64,000 bases of DNA from CAWAXW01 sp963786155. Its GTDB lineage: Bacteria; Actinomycetota; CADDZG01; WHSQ01. The stretch spans positions 2,976,001-3,040,000 of the forward strand of contig CAWAXW010000006.1 in assembly GCA_963786155.1 (NCBI GenBank). The letters run 5' to 3'. Numbering within the stretch: the first letter of the stretch is position 1; every line of letters starts with the position of its first letter. The notes beneath the pieces are model-generated. The model saw only the letters and a program-made list of their open reading frames with translations, did no database searches and had not been told where the DNA came from. A program made the translations under genes and the position numbers. Below, one piece after another: positions 9,718-19,651 of this stretch.

Positions 9718-11108
9718 CAGGCAATCCCTGCTTTCCCACGACGTCCTACCGACTGTCCCCACCAGCGTCCGACAAGGAAGGCAAGCGCAGTGCTGAGGAC
9801 CACAACAACGGCTCCCAGCGATGCCTCCTTACCTGTGAGGCTCCGTGCAAGCTGCACCTCCGTGACGGGCTCGCTCTCCGTTATCTCTTCTTCACTCGAG
9901 AGAGGTTCATCCGAGGCCGTCTCCATGCTGCCCATGTCCGTGCCGGCGGTAGTAGAGCCTGCCGCCGCATCCGTTCCCCCGGCGCCCGAGTTCGGGGCGG
10001 GGGACTCCGAGACGTTGATCGTGCCGGTCATGAATGGGTGCGGGGTGCACTGGTAAGCGAACTCGCCTATCTCGTCGAACGTGAATTCGAACGTGCCGCC
10101 GGGCGGAACGGTGCCCGAGTCGAAGGTCCCGTCTTTCGAGGTAGCGGTGTGATCGATCTCGCCGGTATTGGTCCAAACGACCGTGTCCCCCACCGCAACG
10201 TTCAGGCTCGGCGGGTCGAAGCCCCACGAGTCGACCGACTCGCCTTCCACGATCCCAACCTGGTGCGTCGCGGGCCCACTGCCCGAGCTCGCTGAGCTGG
10301 TGGTGGAGGACGATGTTGAGGATGAGGCCGGAGCTTTGGATTCTTCCGGCTCCTCCTGGGGAGGGGCCTTGCCGGGCTCGTGCACCTTCACGACGCCTTG
10401 CATCCACGGATGAGGCGTGCACTTGTAGTTGTAGATGCCTGGCTTCTGGAAGTTGAACTTGAACTTGTCTCCCGCCACCATCTCGCCGGAGTCGAACGCG
10501 TCGTCGTCATCTGTCACGGTGTGCTTCTGGGCGCCGTTGTTGGCCCAGATGACGGTGGTGCCGGGTTCGATTGAGATCGTGTCGGGCTTGAACAACCATG
10601 ACTTGTCGTCGTTAGCATCGGGCTCGACGATCTCGACGCGTGCCTCCGTGGCCTTGGGTCTTACCGGCTGCCCGGTGACGACGATCTGGCCGGTCATCAC
10701 CTGTGGATGGACTCCGCAGTGATAGTCAAAGGTGCCGGGCTCGAGGAACGTGTAGCTCCAACGCTGACCCGGAGCGATGTCGGGGGACTCGAACGTACCT
10801 GCGTCCGCGATCACCGAGTGGTAGCCACGCACCACCGGGTAGTCGGACGGCTCGACGTTCACCCACGTCACCGTCGTCCCGGTCTTGATCTCGATCGATG
10901 GCGGGTTGAAGCCGTCCGCGAGACTCATCTCGATCGTGACCTCGTCGCCCTCCTGACGAATGGGCTGAGGGTTTGCATCCTGTACAGCATGGTTCGATTG
11001 CTGGTGCTTCTTGACGGGCTCTGCCCACGCCGGGACCACCACGACCAAGGCCGACGGCAGGCCGGCCAGCAAGAAGGCGCCGACTAACCGCTTGAGAGTT
11101 GCGTTCAT
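9717..11108 (-). CDS. membrane-anchored protein with three cupredoxin domains
   Basis: A 463-residue exported protein: signal peptide, three tandem plastocyanin/halocyanin-like domains (about residues 55-150, 155-245, 285-370), a Ser/Thr/Pro-rich linker between domains 2 and 3, and a C-terminal transmembrane helix (about 430-450) followed by basic residues. Each domain has complete type-1 copper ligands: GYHSV with HCGVHPQVM, QKHTV with KCTPHPWM, and IDHTA with QCTPHPFM. Domain 1 has one extra residue between the second His and Met, which should shift its potential. Three copper centres in one anchored chain suggest an electron relay outside the cell membrane. ATG 11108 is preferred to the TTG just before it; GGAGG lies close upstream. 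Confidence 0.85.
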   Translation of the reverse strand: MNATLKRLVGAFLLAGLPSALVVVVPAWAEPVKKHQQSNHAVQDANPQPIRQEGDEVTIEMSLADGFNPPSIEIKTGTTVTWVNVEPSDYPVVRGYHSVIADAGTFESPDIAPGQRWSYTFLEPGTFDYHCGVHPQVMTGQIVVTGQPVRPKATEARVEIVEPDANDDKSWLFKPDTISIEPGTTVIWANNGAQKHTVTDDDDAFDSGEMVAGDKFKFNFQKPGIYNYKCTPHPWMQGVVKVHEPGKAPPQEEPEESKAPASSSTSSSTTSSASSGSGPATHQVGIVEGESVDSWGFDPPSLNVAVGDTVVWTNTGEIDHTATSKDGTFDSGTVPPGGTFEFTFDEIGEFAYQCTPHPFMTGTINVSESPAPNSGAGGTDAAAGSTTAGTDMGSMETASDEPLSSEEEITESEPVTEVQLARSLTGKEASLGAVVVVLSTALAFLVGRWWGQSVGRRGKAGIA

Positions 11109-11141
11109 CAAACCTCCGAGACGAGAACTGATCAGGGTTAG

Positions 11142-12701
11142 CTAAAGGCTGGGCTGGAAAGCGATCACGTAACCACCGGGCACCGATTCCAGGCCGGCGG
11201 ACGTTATTCCGATTCCAACCGTGGCGTACACGGTGTTACGAGCAACGATGGTCCCGCCCCAGCTCGCCGGTGAATCGGGAGCCGTCTCGGTGATCATCGG
11301 GTAGTTGAGGATCTGAGCACCCGTTGCGGTGTCCAGGCCCACGAGGTTGCCCTTCGTATCCACCGAATAGACGATGCCGTTCGCGAGCGTTGCCGGTGGC
11401 CCCCAGTGGATCCCGTCGGCGAAAGGCGATACCCAACGTTGGGTGCCGGCCTTGTCTACCGACCACATGTAACCGCCGACCGTATGAGGGCCATAGACGT
11501 TCTCTCCGTCGTACGCCGTGGATCCGACGATGCCGCCGACCATCGAAGGCACGCCGACAAGTGCCTTCCAGACCGGCTTCATGGTCTTCGCATCCATCAC
11601 GTGGTAGACGCCCGATTTCTGGCCGACACCGACGACCGTGCGCCCTTCGTACTTGAAGATGTTGGCGGTTGCACCGAAGTCGACGTCCAGCCGCCCGCAC
11701 TCGGCCCCGGCGAAGAACCCTCCCACCGGGTCGTCCTCGTCGCACGAGAAGTTCTCGCCGACCTGCGGGAAGTACTCCTCGACATCGCCCTTGTAGGAGC
11801 CGACTATCTCGCCGAAAGTCTTGCGGGTCGGATCTGCGTCGATCTTCAGGACGGCGTTGGTCCGCTTGTGCTCGGAGTCGTAGTTGAAGGGGTTCCCAGT
11901 ACCGGCGTAGCCGTATCCGGTGTTTTCGTCGATCGACAAAGTCGACCAGATCGCCCCGCCGGCGAAGCCCTTCTTCCACTTGCTCCTCGGGATCGTCCAA
12001 GTCTTATTCAGGACCTCGCCGGTATCGGCATCGAGGAACGAGAAGTTGCCCTGGAACTCGAAGCGCAGTTCTTCACTCTCGACCTCGGCGGCCGTCCCGG
12101 ATACGCCGATCCAGATCGTGTCTTTGTAGTAGACGGGGCTCGACACCGCGTCCGAGCCGGGTTGGGTGTCGACGACCGTCTTCCACAGCACCTTGCCGGT
12201 CTCCTGGTCCATCGCAACGACATAGGGACCGGCCTTCTTGCCGTCCCCGTGCTGCGATACGAACGCAAAAACCTTGCCGTCCTCGACCGACATGGAGCCA
12301 TAGATGCCGTGCGGGAATTTCGTCTTCCACACAACCTCACCGGAATCCGCGTTCAATGCGAACGCATACCCGGGGGTCTGGAGACCGGTGCTGGAGCCGA
12401 CGTAGATGCAACCGTCGGCGACTACCGGATACCCGGTGATCTCGTTCGTTCCCACTCCGGTCTCGGCGTTCGCGCTGAAGCTCCACGTCGGTTGCAGGGA
12501 AGCAGCCTCTTGGAGGCCGATCGTCTTCTCAGCCTTCTGGTTGCGGTGCCCGTCGTAACTGCCGGAGAACGACCGCCACTCACCACCCTTGTGCTTGGCG
12601 GGCGCGCAGGAGGCCTTCGCAGTCGCAGGCCCCATCGGTGACAGTCCGGACAGAACCAGTCCTGCGACGGCAATCGCGGCTACGGCCTTGGAGCGGGACA
12701 T
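11142..12701 (-). CDS. secreted PQQ-like beta-propeller protein (paralogue B)
   Basis: A 519-residue exported propeller, paralogous to A (7313) and C (13350). The signal peptide ends near ATAKA, and the mature chain begins with the shared C-x(4)-H-x-GG-E-W motif (CAPAKHKGGEW). Blades carry ALNADSGEVVWK, AMDQETGKVLWK and FLDADTGEVLNK. It shares FGEIVGSYKG, RTNAVLKID and LDVDFGA segments with the other two. Extra Cys residues (CDEDD, AECGRLDVD) may form a disulphide in an insertion. It is 33 bases upstream of the three-cupredoxin gene on the same strand, so the two are probably co-transcribed and functionally linked. Start ATG 12701 follows GACGAGG. Confidence 0.82.
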   Translation of the reverse strand: MSRSKAVAAIAVAGLVLSGLSPMGPATAKASCAPAKHKGGEWRSFSGSYDGHRNQKAEKTIGLQEAASLQPTWSFSANAETGVGTNEITGYPVVADGCIYVGSSTGLQTPGYAFALNADSGEVVWKTKFPHGIYGSMSVEDGKVFAFVSQHGDGKKAGPYVVAMDQETGKVLWKTVVDTQPGSDAVSSPVYYKDTIWIGVSGTAAEVESEELRFEFQGNFSFLDADTGEVLNKTWTIPRSKWKKGFAGGAIWSTLSIDENTGYGYAGTGNPFNYDSEHKRTNAVLKIDADPTRKTFGEIVGSYKGDVEEYFPQVGENFSCDEDDPVGGFFAGAECGRLDVDFGATANIFKYEGRTVVGVGQKSGVYHVMDAKTMKPVWKALVGVPSMVGGIVGSTAYDGENVYGPHTVGGYMWSVDKAGTQRWVSPFADGIHWGPPATLANGIVYSVDTKGNLVGLDTATGAQILNYPMITETAPDSPASWGGTIVARNTVYATVGIGITSAGLESVPGGYVIAFQPSL

Positions 12702-12728
12702 CCTCGTCGCCTTTCTCAGTGGTTCTGG

Positions 12729-13145
12729 CTAGACCTTTATCAAGGTCCCGGTCATGGCCGGGTGGGTGGAGCAGAAGAACGAGTACTGCGAGCCGGAGGT
12801 CAGGTTCTCGAGCCCCAGCACCTCCGCGGTCCCGCCCTGACCGACGGTGTCGCTCCAGAAGATGGGGCACTCACCCTTGGGGTAGTACTTGCACCAGGGG
12901 AACTTCTTGGCGTCTTTCTTCGAAAGGAAGTCCTCGTTCGCGATGACGTTGTGCGGCTGGATATCGCCGTTCACAAACGTGACCCCGGTGGCCGCGGGCG
13001 CGATGACGACGGGGGTAGCGAAGCCCGCAGCGAAGCTGCCGGGGGCGGCGACCGCAACGGCAGCGCTAGCGGGAGAGCCGAAGGCGGTCACGACCAACGA
13101 TGCGATCGCGCCGGCCACAGCTGCGACCTTGATCCTTGAAGCCAC
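12729..13145 (-). CDS. secreted cupredoxin (plastocyanin/halocyanin-like)
   Basis: A 138-residue small blue-copper protein. The signal peptide ends near PASA, and the mature domain has copper ligands His (QPHNVIA), Cys, His and Met (FCSTHPAM). An extra Cys pair (CKYYPKGEC) with an aromatic patch distinguishes it from the domains of the neighbouring multicopper protein. GTG at 13145 is chosen because AAGGAGGAAC precedes it at about eight bases; the upstream in-frame start lacks a ribosome binding site. It is the first gene of the minus-strand redox block (12729, 11142, 9717, 8988, 7313), divergent from paralogue C. Confidence 0.82.
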   Translation of the reverse strand: MASRIKVAAVAGAIASLVVTAFGSPASAAVAVAAPGSFAAGFATPVVIAPAATGVTFVNGDIQPHNVIANEDFLSKKDAKKFPWCKYYPKGECPIFWSDTVGQGGTAEVLGLENLTSGSQYSFFCSTHPAMTGTLIKV

Positions 13146-13349
13146 GATTGTTCCTCCTTGATCCTTGTCATTTGAGAGTTCCAGAGAGGTATCCAAGGGG
13201 TTGGTTTGTCCTCGTCCTCAACCTTCGGCGTGTTGCGGCAGTTTCCTGCAATTAGGACAGTCACTCCCCAAAAAGGAATTTCGGACGTCCCTGCCGAAAG
13301 CTCTCGGAACGGACTCACTAATTGCGGACGTTGCTAGAGGAGGTTCTCG

Positions 13350-14814
13350 GTGAAGAGATTCTTGTCTCTTGTCTTGGGTGGGATCCTGGCGGCTTCTCTC
13401 TTAGCTACCGCTTCGGCGGAGGCTGGGGCGAAGTGCGCCAAGGACAAGCATCCCGGCGGTGAATGGCGATCGTTCGGCTACGACCTCCAGAACACGCGCT
13501 GGCAGGACGCCAAGAAGGTCCCCACGGCGGACGATCTGATGACGCGTTTGCCGAAATGGAAGCTGTCGATCGCCGATGCGGGCGCAACCGGGAGCTTCCA
13601 GTCCACGCCGGTCGTGGCCGACGGATGCATCTATGTCGGCACCAACCAGGGGTGGATCATCGCCGCGAACGCCGACACGGGCGCGGTGGTGTGGACCCAG
13701 AACGTGCCCGCGAGCGATCTGCTGGCCGGCCTCTCGGGGGGCGTCTTCTCGTTGACCGTCGACGGCGGCAAGGTGTTCGCGCTCGTATCGGCCGACGGAT
13801 TCTCCGACCGCCGTAGCTCTCGACCAGGACACCGGCAAGGTGGTCTGGAAGAACACGGTCGCCAGGCAGAAGGGCGCATACACGAATGCAAGCCCTGTGG
13901 TCATCGGTGACTTCCTGTTCATGGGGATATCGGGGCCCGAGGACATCACCAAAGGACGTCACCCCGGCGGTTACGCCATCATCAACAAGGACACCGGCAA
14001 GCTAGTGACGCGCGAATACACGATCGCCAAGAGCGACAGTGATCGTGGTCAATCCGGAGCATCGCTCTGGGGCACGGCTGTCCTTGACCCGAAGACCGGC
14101 TACCTCTACGACGGGACCGGTCAGCCGGCAAACAAAGACCGTGAGCACAGCAGGAGCAACGCGGTTCTGAAGATCGACTTCAACAAGGGCAAGAAGTTCG
14201 GTGAGATCGTCGACTCCTACCACGGTGACTACGACAACCGAGCCGACGTGGACTTCGGCGCATCGCCAACCCTGTTCAAGAACAAGAAGGGCGACGCGAT
14301 CGTCGCCACCCTGCAGAAGAGCGGGAAGCTCCACGCCGTCTATGGCGACACGATGGAGCAGGCATGGTGGATCCAGCTATCGGACCCGTCGATCTTGGGC
14401 AACACGTCGACCGCCGCCACCGATGGGAAGGCTCTGTACATCGCCGCGAACACACAGACCGCGGCACCGGTCGGCCTTAACGACGCTGTGTTCGCGAACA
14501 AGGAGCCCAACCCCGGCTACTTCTATTCGATCAACGTCAACAATGGACTTGTCAATTGGAAGACGCCGATCGCCAGCGGGGTCGAGTACCACCTCATCTC
14601 CGGGGCCGGTGACATCGTCTATGTGATCACGACACACGGAGTGGTGCTGGGACTCGACAGGTCCAACGGTCTCCCGGTGTTCGCCCGCTCGCTTACGACC
14701 GACGCCGGCGATGCCTGCGTCAACCTCTCGAGTGGCGCCATCGTCGCCCGCAACACGGTCTATGCGGTGTGCGATGTCGGCGCCGCGGGCAGCGGCTGGA
14801 TCGTCGCTTACTGA
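13350..14814 (+). CDS. secreted PQQ-like beta-propeller protein (paralogue C, one frameshift)
   Basis: A propeller of about 487 residues, third of the paralogous set. Signal peptide (ASLLATASAEA), then C-x(4)-H-x-GG-E-W (CAKDKHPGGEW) and blades with AANADTGAVVWT and ALDQDTGKVVWK. The frame changes near 13800: removing one T from CGGATTCTCC gives ADGSPTAVALDQ, which aligns with the same blade in paralogues A and B. It lacks the Cys-rich insertion of B. GTG 13350 follows AGAGGAGG. It is divergent from the cupredoxin gene, with a 204-base intergenic region that probably holds both promoters. Confidence 0.8.
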
Positions 14815-14826
14815 GCGGGAGCTAGC

Positions 14827-15402
14827 TCACCCGCGGTCGATCTCGACGTCCAGCCTGTTCGGCGGAGGAGCTAGGGGGCAAGACCATCGGGGGTCGTAGG
14901 CGCACGAGGGGTTGTAGGCGAGATTGAAATCGAACACCAGCCGGCCTTCTTCTTCACCGAGGTCTGCCCCCTTGACGGTGTCGAGTAGGTAACGGCCGGC
15001 CCCATAGGTGGAGTGGCCCGACGTCGAATCGGCGAAGGGAACGAACAGACCGCCTCCGTATGCGTCCAACCAGTAGAGCTCGAGCGTGTGCTCGCGCCCG
15101 ACCAACTCGAACCGAGCGAGCCCGATGCGCTCGAACGCATACGCCTTCCCGTTACTGGCCGCGATCTCGTAGCGCTGGGGGTCGGCGCGTTCCACGGAGG
15201 CCAGGACCCTCAAGCCCGGATCAAATCCGAAGTAGCCGAGACCCGAAAACGACTCCCTCTTGTCCGGCGGCAGGGGCGACTGCGGATGGGAGGCGAACAA
15301 CTCGTCGCGCGCCCGCCGCCACTCGAGGCAGGCATTGCGGGGATTTGCCGAGCTGCGCAGGTCTGCATAGAGCGCAGTTACGCGCCGCTTCCAATCCAAC
15401 AA
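14827..15402 (-). CDS. DUF1684 family protein
   Basis: About 191 residues matching the DUF1684 family: LLDWKRRVTALYADLR at the N-terminus, an HPQSPLP segment, then the strongly conserved LYWLDAYGGGLFVPF and a C-terminal DFNLAYNPSCAYDPRWSCPL. The family is widespread in Actinobacteria and haloarchaea and its function is unknown. The start is uncertain: TTG codons at 15402 and 15399 give the normal family length and have AGAGG about eight bases upstream. A longer in-frame reading from an ATG at 15522 would overlap the divergent gene's start, so I reject it. Confidence 0.8.
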   Translation of the reverse strand: MLDWKRRVTALYADLRSSANPRNACLEWRRARDELFASHPQSPLPPDKRESFSGLGYFGFDPGLRVLASVERADPQRYEIAASNGKAYAFERIGLARFELVGREHTLELYWLDAYGGGLFVPFADSTSGHSTYGAGRYLLDTVKGADLGEEEGRLVFDFNLAYNPSCAYDPRWSCPLAPPPNRLDVEIDRG

Positions 15403-15520
15403 GCTCAGAACCTCTTTAAAGTCCGTGCTCCCTTCCTGTGGGACCAATGGTTTGGGGGGACCCCATTGTGCAGGGACTTCTACGGAGGAAGTTTGCCGGT
15501 GCCTGTCGAAGGTCTTGGGC

Positions 15521-17702
15521 ATGAGGGGCAGATCCGTCTGGCGGGGCGTATCGACGAGCGCGGTGGCGTTCCTCCTCGTCGTCGGCTTGATCACCTTCGT
15601 GCCGTTGGATGACCCTGATGCGGCCGCCCGGGAGGCGACACGCCGGGCCCCCTCCGTCGCCATAGAGGTGCTGTCCAACAGGGCGGATCTCGTGAGCGGC
15701 GGCGATGCATTGGTCCGGATCGTCGTGCGCGGAACATCTGCCGAGGGCCTCGACGTGAGACTCGCATACGAAGACATCAGCCGCTCATTCGCGGCTCGCT
15801 CTAACGGGCAGATCTTGGGGCTCGTCGAGGGGTTGCGTCTGGGGCCGAACGACCTCATAGCCAGTCTTCCCGACGGCACCGGCGCGCGTCTGACGATCAC
15901 GAACCATCCCCAGGGGGGACCGGTCTTCTCGGGCCCCCAGATAGAGCCGTGGGGATGCGCCGAGGGAGCGCGCGACGATCAGTGCAACCGTCGTCCGGCG
16001 TTCGAGTTCGTCTGCAAGTCGTCGGTGACCGGACAGTTCCAGGCGTACGACCCCGAAGCCCCACCCGGCGATTGCGCCACGACGACGACGGACGAGGGTA
16101 AGACGGTCCCTTACATCGTTCGCACGGAAACCGGTGTCATCGATCGAGACGAGTATCGGATCGCCGTCCTATTCGACCCAGAGAAACCATGGCATCCGTG
16201 GGAGCCACAGAAGGCCTTCAATCACAAACTCGTCATCACTCACGGCGCGAGTTGCAACACGGAGTATCAACAGGCTGCGGCCCCCGATGTCCTAAACGAC
16301 ACCGCGCTATCGCGTGGGTTCGCCGTGATGTCTCACGCGCTCGACAACTCGGGGCACAACTGCAACGTGGCGCTCCAGGCCGAGGCGCTCGTGATGACGA
16401 AAGAACATCTGATCGATACCTACGGCACCATCCGGTACACGATCGGTACTGGATGTTCTGGCGGAGCGCTCGCTCAGTATCAGATAGCGAACGCGTACCC
16501 CGGGATCTATCAGGGGATCTCGCCCGCGTGCAGCTTCATGGACACCTGGACCGGCCGGATGCTCTACGAGGATTACTCGCTGCTCCGCCGGTACTTCGAA
16601 GACCCGTCGAGCTGGGCTCCCGGTGTCGCCTGGACGGAAGATGACATCGCCGCGACCTGGGGGCATCCGAATCACGTGAACGCGGTCGTCTACAACACGG
16701 CGATCTCTCCGTTGCTCGATCCCAGCAGGACGTGTCCCGGGGTCGCCGACGCCGACGTCTACCACCCGACGGACAACCCGCGCGGCGTGAGGTGCTCGCT
16801 GCAGGACTACATGGTGAACGTGTTTGGCCGCCGCCCCCCGAGTAAGTGGACCAAGGTCGAGCGCAAGCTCGGCAGCGGATTCGCCGACCGGCCATGGGAC
16901 AACGAAGGCGTGCCCTATGGACTCGAGGCCCTCAAGGCCGGGACCATTACCGCGGCCCAGTTCGTCGATGTGAACGCGAGGGTCGGGGGCCGCGACATCG
17001 ACTACGAATGGCAGGAAGAGCGTGCCCGGGCGCGACGGAGCGCACTCAAGATCGCTCACCGCAGCGGCGCGTACAACACGGCGAGCAACCTCGACCAGGT
17101 TGCGATCATCGATCTCCGGGGCCCGGACCCCGGCGCCTTTCACGACGTCTATCGCACGTACGCAATCCGCGCTCGGTTCGATCCGCGAGCACGGCCATGC
17201 GGACAACCAGCTTCTGTGGCGAGGATCGGTTGCGCTGATGGGAGACCCGGGCTTCGTGTCGGACGCGATCCTGGCGCTCGACCGGTGGCTCGCACGCGTC
17301 GAGAAGGATGACCGCGACGTACCGCTGGCTCGGAAGATCGCCGAGGACCGACCCAAGGCGATCACGCATAGGTGCACGAACGGTGCCGGCCAGGAGATGC
17401 CGGAGCAGTATTGCAACGAGCTCGTCCAGAGCTACTCCACAGCGCGTATCGAAGCGGGCATGCCCTTCACCGACGACATAGCGAAGTGCCGGCGACAACC
17501 ACTCACGCCCGACCTCTTCTTCCCGGTCACGTTCGACACCGAGCAATGGAAAGCACTCGAGGATGCGTTCCCGGAGGGCATCTGTGATTACTCGAAACCG
17601 TCGGTCGGCTTCGCGAAGACTGTCCCTTGGGTCACCTACGAAGACGGCCCGGGCGGACGCCCCCTGGGCCCGCCTCCCACCTCACGATCTTTCACTCCGT
17701 AG
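15521..17702 (+). CDS. DUF6351-like secreted protein, copy 1 (one frameshift)
   Basis: An exported protein of about 726 residues. After the signal peptide a beta-rich N-terminal domain (IEVLSNRADLVSGGDALVRI) leads into a large domain containing GTGCSGGALAQYQ, a G-C-S-G-G nucleophile-elbow-like motif as in tannase-type alpha/beta hydrolases. Many paired Cys residues suggest disulphides. I believe the family is the one numbered DUF6351 but could not check. Removing one T near 17177 (CGGTTCGATCC) restores SIREHGHADNQ. Its paralogue at 60480 aligns over the full length (EVLSNRADLVSGGDAL, PVFSGPQIEPW, FGRRPP, GICDYSKP). Both copies lie next to tRNA genes. Enzymatic activity is inferred only. Confidence 0.72.
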
Positions 17703-17718
17703 CGCGTTCGCTAGTAAG

Positions 17719-17793
<75 letters not shown>

Positions 17794-17870
17794 CGGGAGC
17801 GGCGATATTACTCGCAGCGCGAGTTCGGCCGCCCGGAAGGGGCGGCCGAATCACGTGAGGTTCCGCTCGC

Positions 17871-19250
17871 TTACTTGAGCTGAGAGCTGATCTGGATCTG
17901 CGGGTTGAAGTCGCCCTTGTAGTAGCGAACCGTCTTCTTGCCGTACCCCTTCACCTTGAAGACCTCGACTCCTTGGCCCCCTAGATGGTTGTTCGCGTAG
18001 ACGCGTCCGTTGTACCAGTACGCCGCCCACATGTCGGGGAGGATCCCGCCGGGGAGAGGAAGGTAGAACGCGATCTCCTGCGGGTTGGCCGGGTCGGAGA
18101 AGTCGACACCCGAGATGCCTCCGGCATAGTACGACGCGAACGCGATGTACTTGCTCGGGTCCTTCATCGGAAGGATCGTGTAGAGGTGCGTTGTGCAGCG
18201 GAAACGCTGGCCTTCGTCGGGGTCGTCTGCGCCCGGCGGTATACGTGGGAGCGAGTAGTGACCGTCGAGGCGGGGATTGGCAGGGTCTTCGACGTTGTAG
18301 AACCACATCGCCCCGATCGTGGAGTTTGCATCGGCGGCGCATCCGCCCGGCGAGGCCGCACCTCCATACTCGTCGCTCAGGATCGCGTACTTGCCATCCC
18401 ACGTGAAGCTGGACGAATGGTGGATCTGGATATCGGGGTTGTTGATCACTGAGAGCACTTCCGGCTTGGCGGGGTCAGTGATGTCCAGTACCATCGATTG
18501 GCTGATGCACGCGGCGATGGCGATGTTCTTCTCGGGGAAGACCGTGACGTCGTGACAGCCGATGGCGGGAGAAACGTCGAGGGGATCGAGGATCTTGAAC
18601 TTCGTCGGGTCCTTGGTGTCGAACTCCACGATCTGCACTTTGCGATGGCTCACCGTGCTGCACGTCGGGACCTGGGCACCGAGCGGATACGACTCGATGT
18701 ACATGTACGACTTGACCGGCCCCGGCACGATCGTGTGGGTGTGCGAGCCGCAGTCGAGGTTGATGAATCCCACCTGCTTGGGCCTCTTGAGGCCATCCTT
18801 CAACGAGATGACGCGGATTCCCTCAAACGCTTCGCCTGCAGCGTACTGATTGTTAGGAGCGGTGGCGGTGTCTTCGGGTGAACATTCCGGGCCAACTCGC
18901 GCTGAGTCGACCGAAGAGAAAACAAACTTGCCGAGGATGGATACGTCGCCCTGCCCCCCGGGGCAGACCAGGACGCCTACCTGCTTGATGAACGGCTTCT
19001 TCTTCTTGATCTTGAAGAACGCGGGCCCCGAGTAGGACCCGGCCACGACGAGCTTGTTCTGGAAGGCGAAGTCCGAGCCCTGCGCGAACACGTCCTTGTC
19101 GAGCGTGATGGGCGTGCGCGCGAGCATCTTCATGTTGTCCGAGTGGAGATCCTCCTCGGTTTGACGAGCCTGAGCCGGCACCAGGATCGCCATACCGGCA
19201 AGCAAGGCGATCGCAGTCAGGGAAGACGCGATCTTGAAGCGTGCGTTCAT
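17871..19250 (-). CDS. secreted LVIVD-repeat beta-propeller protein, copy 1
   Basis: A 459-residue exported protein with signal peptide (ILVPAQA). Repeats of the type MVLDITDPAKPEVLSV and GVDFSDPANPQEIAFY match the LVIVD repeat, a bacterial surface beta-propeller motif. His-rich segments (CGSHTHTI, IQIHHSSSF, CTTHLYT) and several Cys residues could bind metal. It is related to the gene at 39454, both in repeats and in its 5' leader. The start ATG 19250 is preceded six bases away by AGGGGG that lies inside a 9-bp perfect inverted repeat. Thioredoxin is encoded upstream on the same strand. Confidence 0.8.
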   Translation of the reverse strand: MNARFKIASSLTAIALLAGMAILVPAQARQTEEDLHSDNMKMLARTPITLDKDVFAQGSDFAFQNKLVVAGSYSGPAFFKIKKKKPFIKQVGVLVCPGGQGDVSILGKFVFSSVDSARVGPECSPEDTATAPNNQYAAGEAFEGIRVISLKDGLKRPKQVGFINLDCGSHTHTIVPGPVKSYMYIESYPLGAQVPTCSTVSHRKVQIVEFDTKDPTKFKILDPLDVSPAIGCHDVTVFPEKNIAIAACISQSMVLDITDPAKPEVLSVINNPDIQIHHSSSFTWDGKYAILSDEYGGAASPGGCAADANSTIGAMWFYNVEDPANPRLDGHYSLPRIPPGADDPDEGQRFRCTTHLYTILPMKDPSKYIAFASYYAGGISGVDFSDPANPQEIAFYLPLPGGILPDMWAAYWYNGRVYANNHLGGQGVEVFKVKGYGKKTVRYYKGDFNPQIQISSQLK

Positions 19251-19256
19251 GAAAAA

Positions 19257-19285
19257 CCCCCTAGAGAGATGTTCCTTCTAGGGGG
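19257..19285 (-). promoter_or_regulatory. inverted repeat overlapping the Shine-Dalgarno of LVIVD copy 1
   Basis: Read on the minus strand, CCCCCTAGA is followed by an 11-base loop and its exact complement TCTAGGGGG, then six bases and the ATG. The right arm contains the only ribosome-binding-like sequence (AGGGGG), so the RNA hairpin would block initiation. The same design is present before LVIVD copy 2 (39421-39448). A DNA-level operator is the alternative reading. Confidence 0.6.
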
Positions 19286-19324
19286 CTTCTACCCAGAGCG
19301 GGAGTATTCCTCCCGTAGGTGGTC

Positions 19325-19651
19325 TTAGGCGTTGAGGCCGAGGCCCATGACGATGTCGTCCTTGGGGCGGGCTCCGATGACCTGGGACTTGATGTCCCCG
19401 TCGACGAACAGGGCAATCGTCGGGATGCTCATGACCCCGTACTTGGCCGCGACCGAGGGCGCCTCGTCGATGTTCAGCTTCACGATCTTGATCTTGCCCT
19501 CGTATTCGGTCTGGATCTTCTCGAGCTCGGGATGGACCAGGCGGCAAGGGCCGCACCACTCCGCCCAGAAGTCGACTACCACGGGCGTGTCGGCGGCGAG
19601 CACGGTCTCGTTGAATTCCTGCTCGCTGACTGCCTGGATGTTGTCTGCCAC
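19325..19651 (-). CDS. trxA: thioredoxin
   Basis: A 108-residue cytoplasmic thioredoxin that reduces protein disulphides. It has the active site WAEWCGPCR, the cis-Pro motif SIPT, and the usual central strand (VVVDFWAEW). No signal peptide is present, so it is not the direct thiol partner of the exported Cys-containing propellers. The GTG start at 19651 follows CAGGAGG. A CGGGAG/CTCCCG hairpin (19299-19315) lies just downstream but without a U-tract, so read-through into the LVIVD gene is possible. Confidence 0.95.
   Translation of the reverse strand: MADNIQAVSEQEFNETVLAADTPVVVDFWAEWCGPCRLVHPELEKIQTEYEGKIKIVKLNIDEAPSVAAKYGVMSIPTIALFVDGDIKSQVIGARPKDDIVMGLGLNA

Noticed and set aside
11406..12641. 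A 411-codon open frame on the plus strand.
   Set aside because: Antisense to propeller paralogue B, which has a signal peptide and conserved blades; no motif or ribosome binding site on this strand.
16307..17416. A 369-codon frame on the minus strand.
   Set aside because: Lies opposite the DUF6351-like gene; composition is antisense-like.
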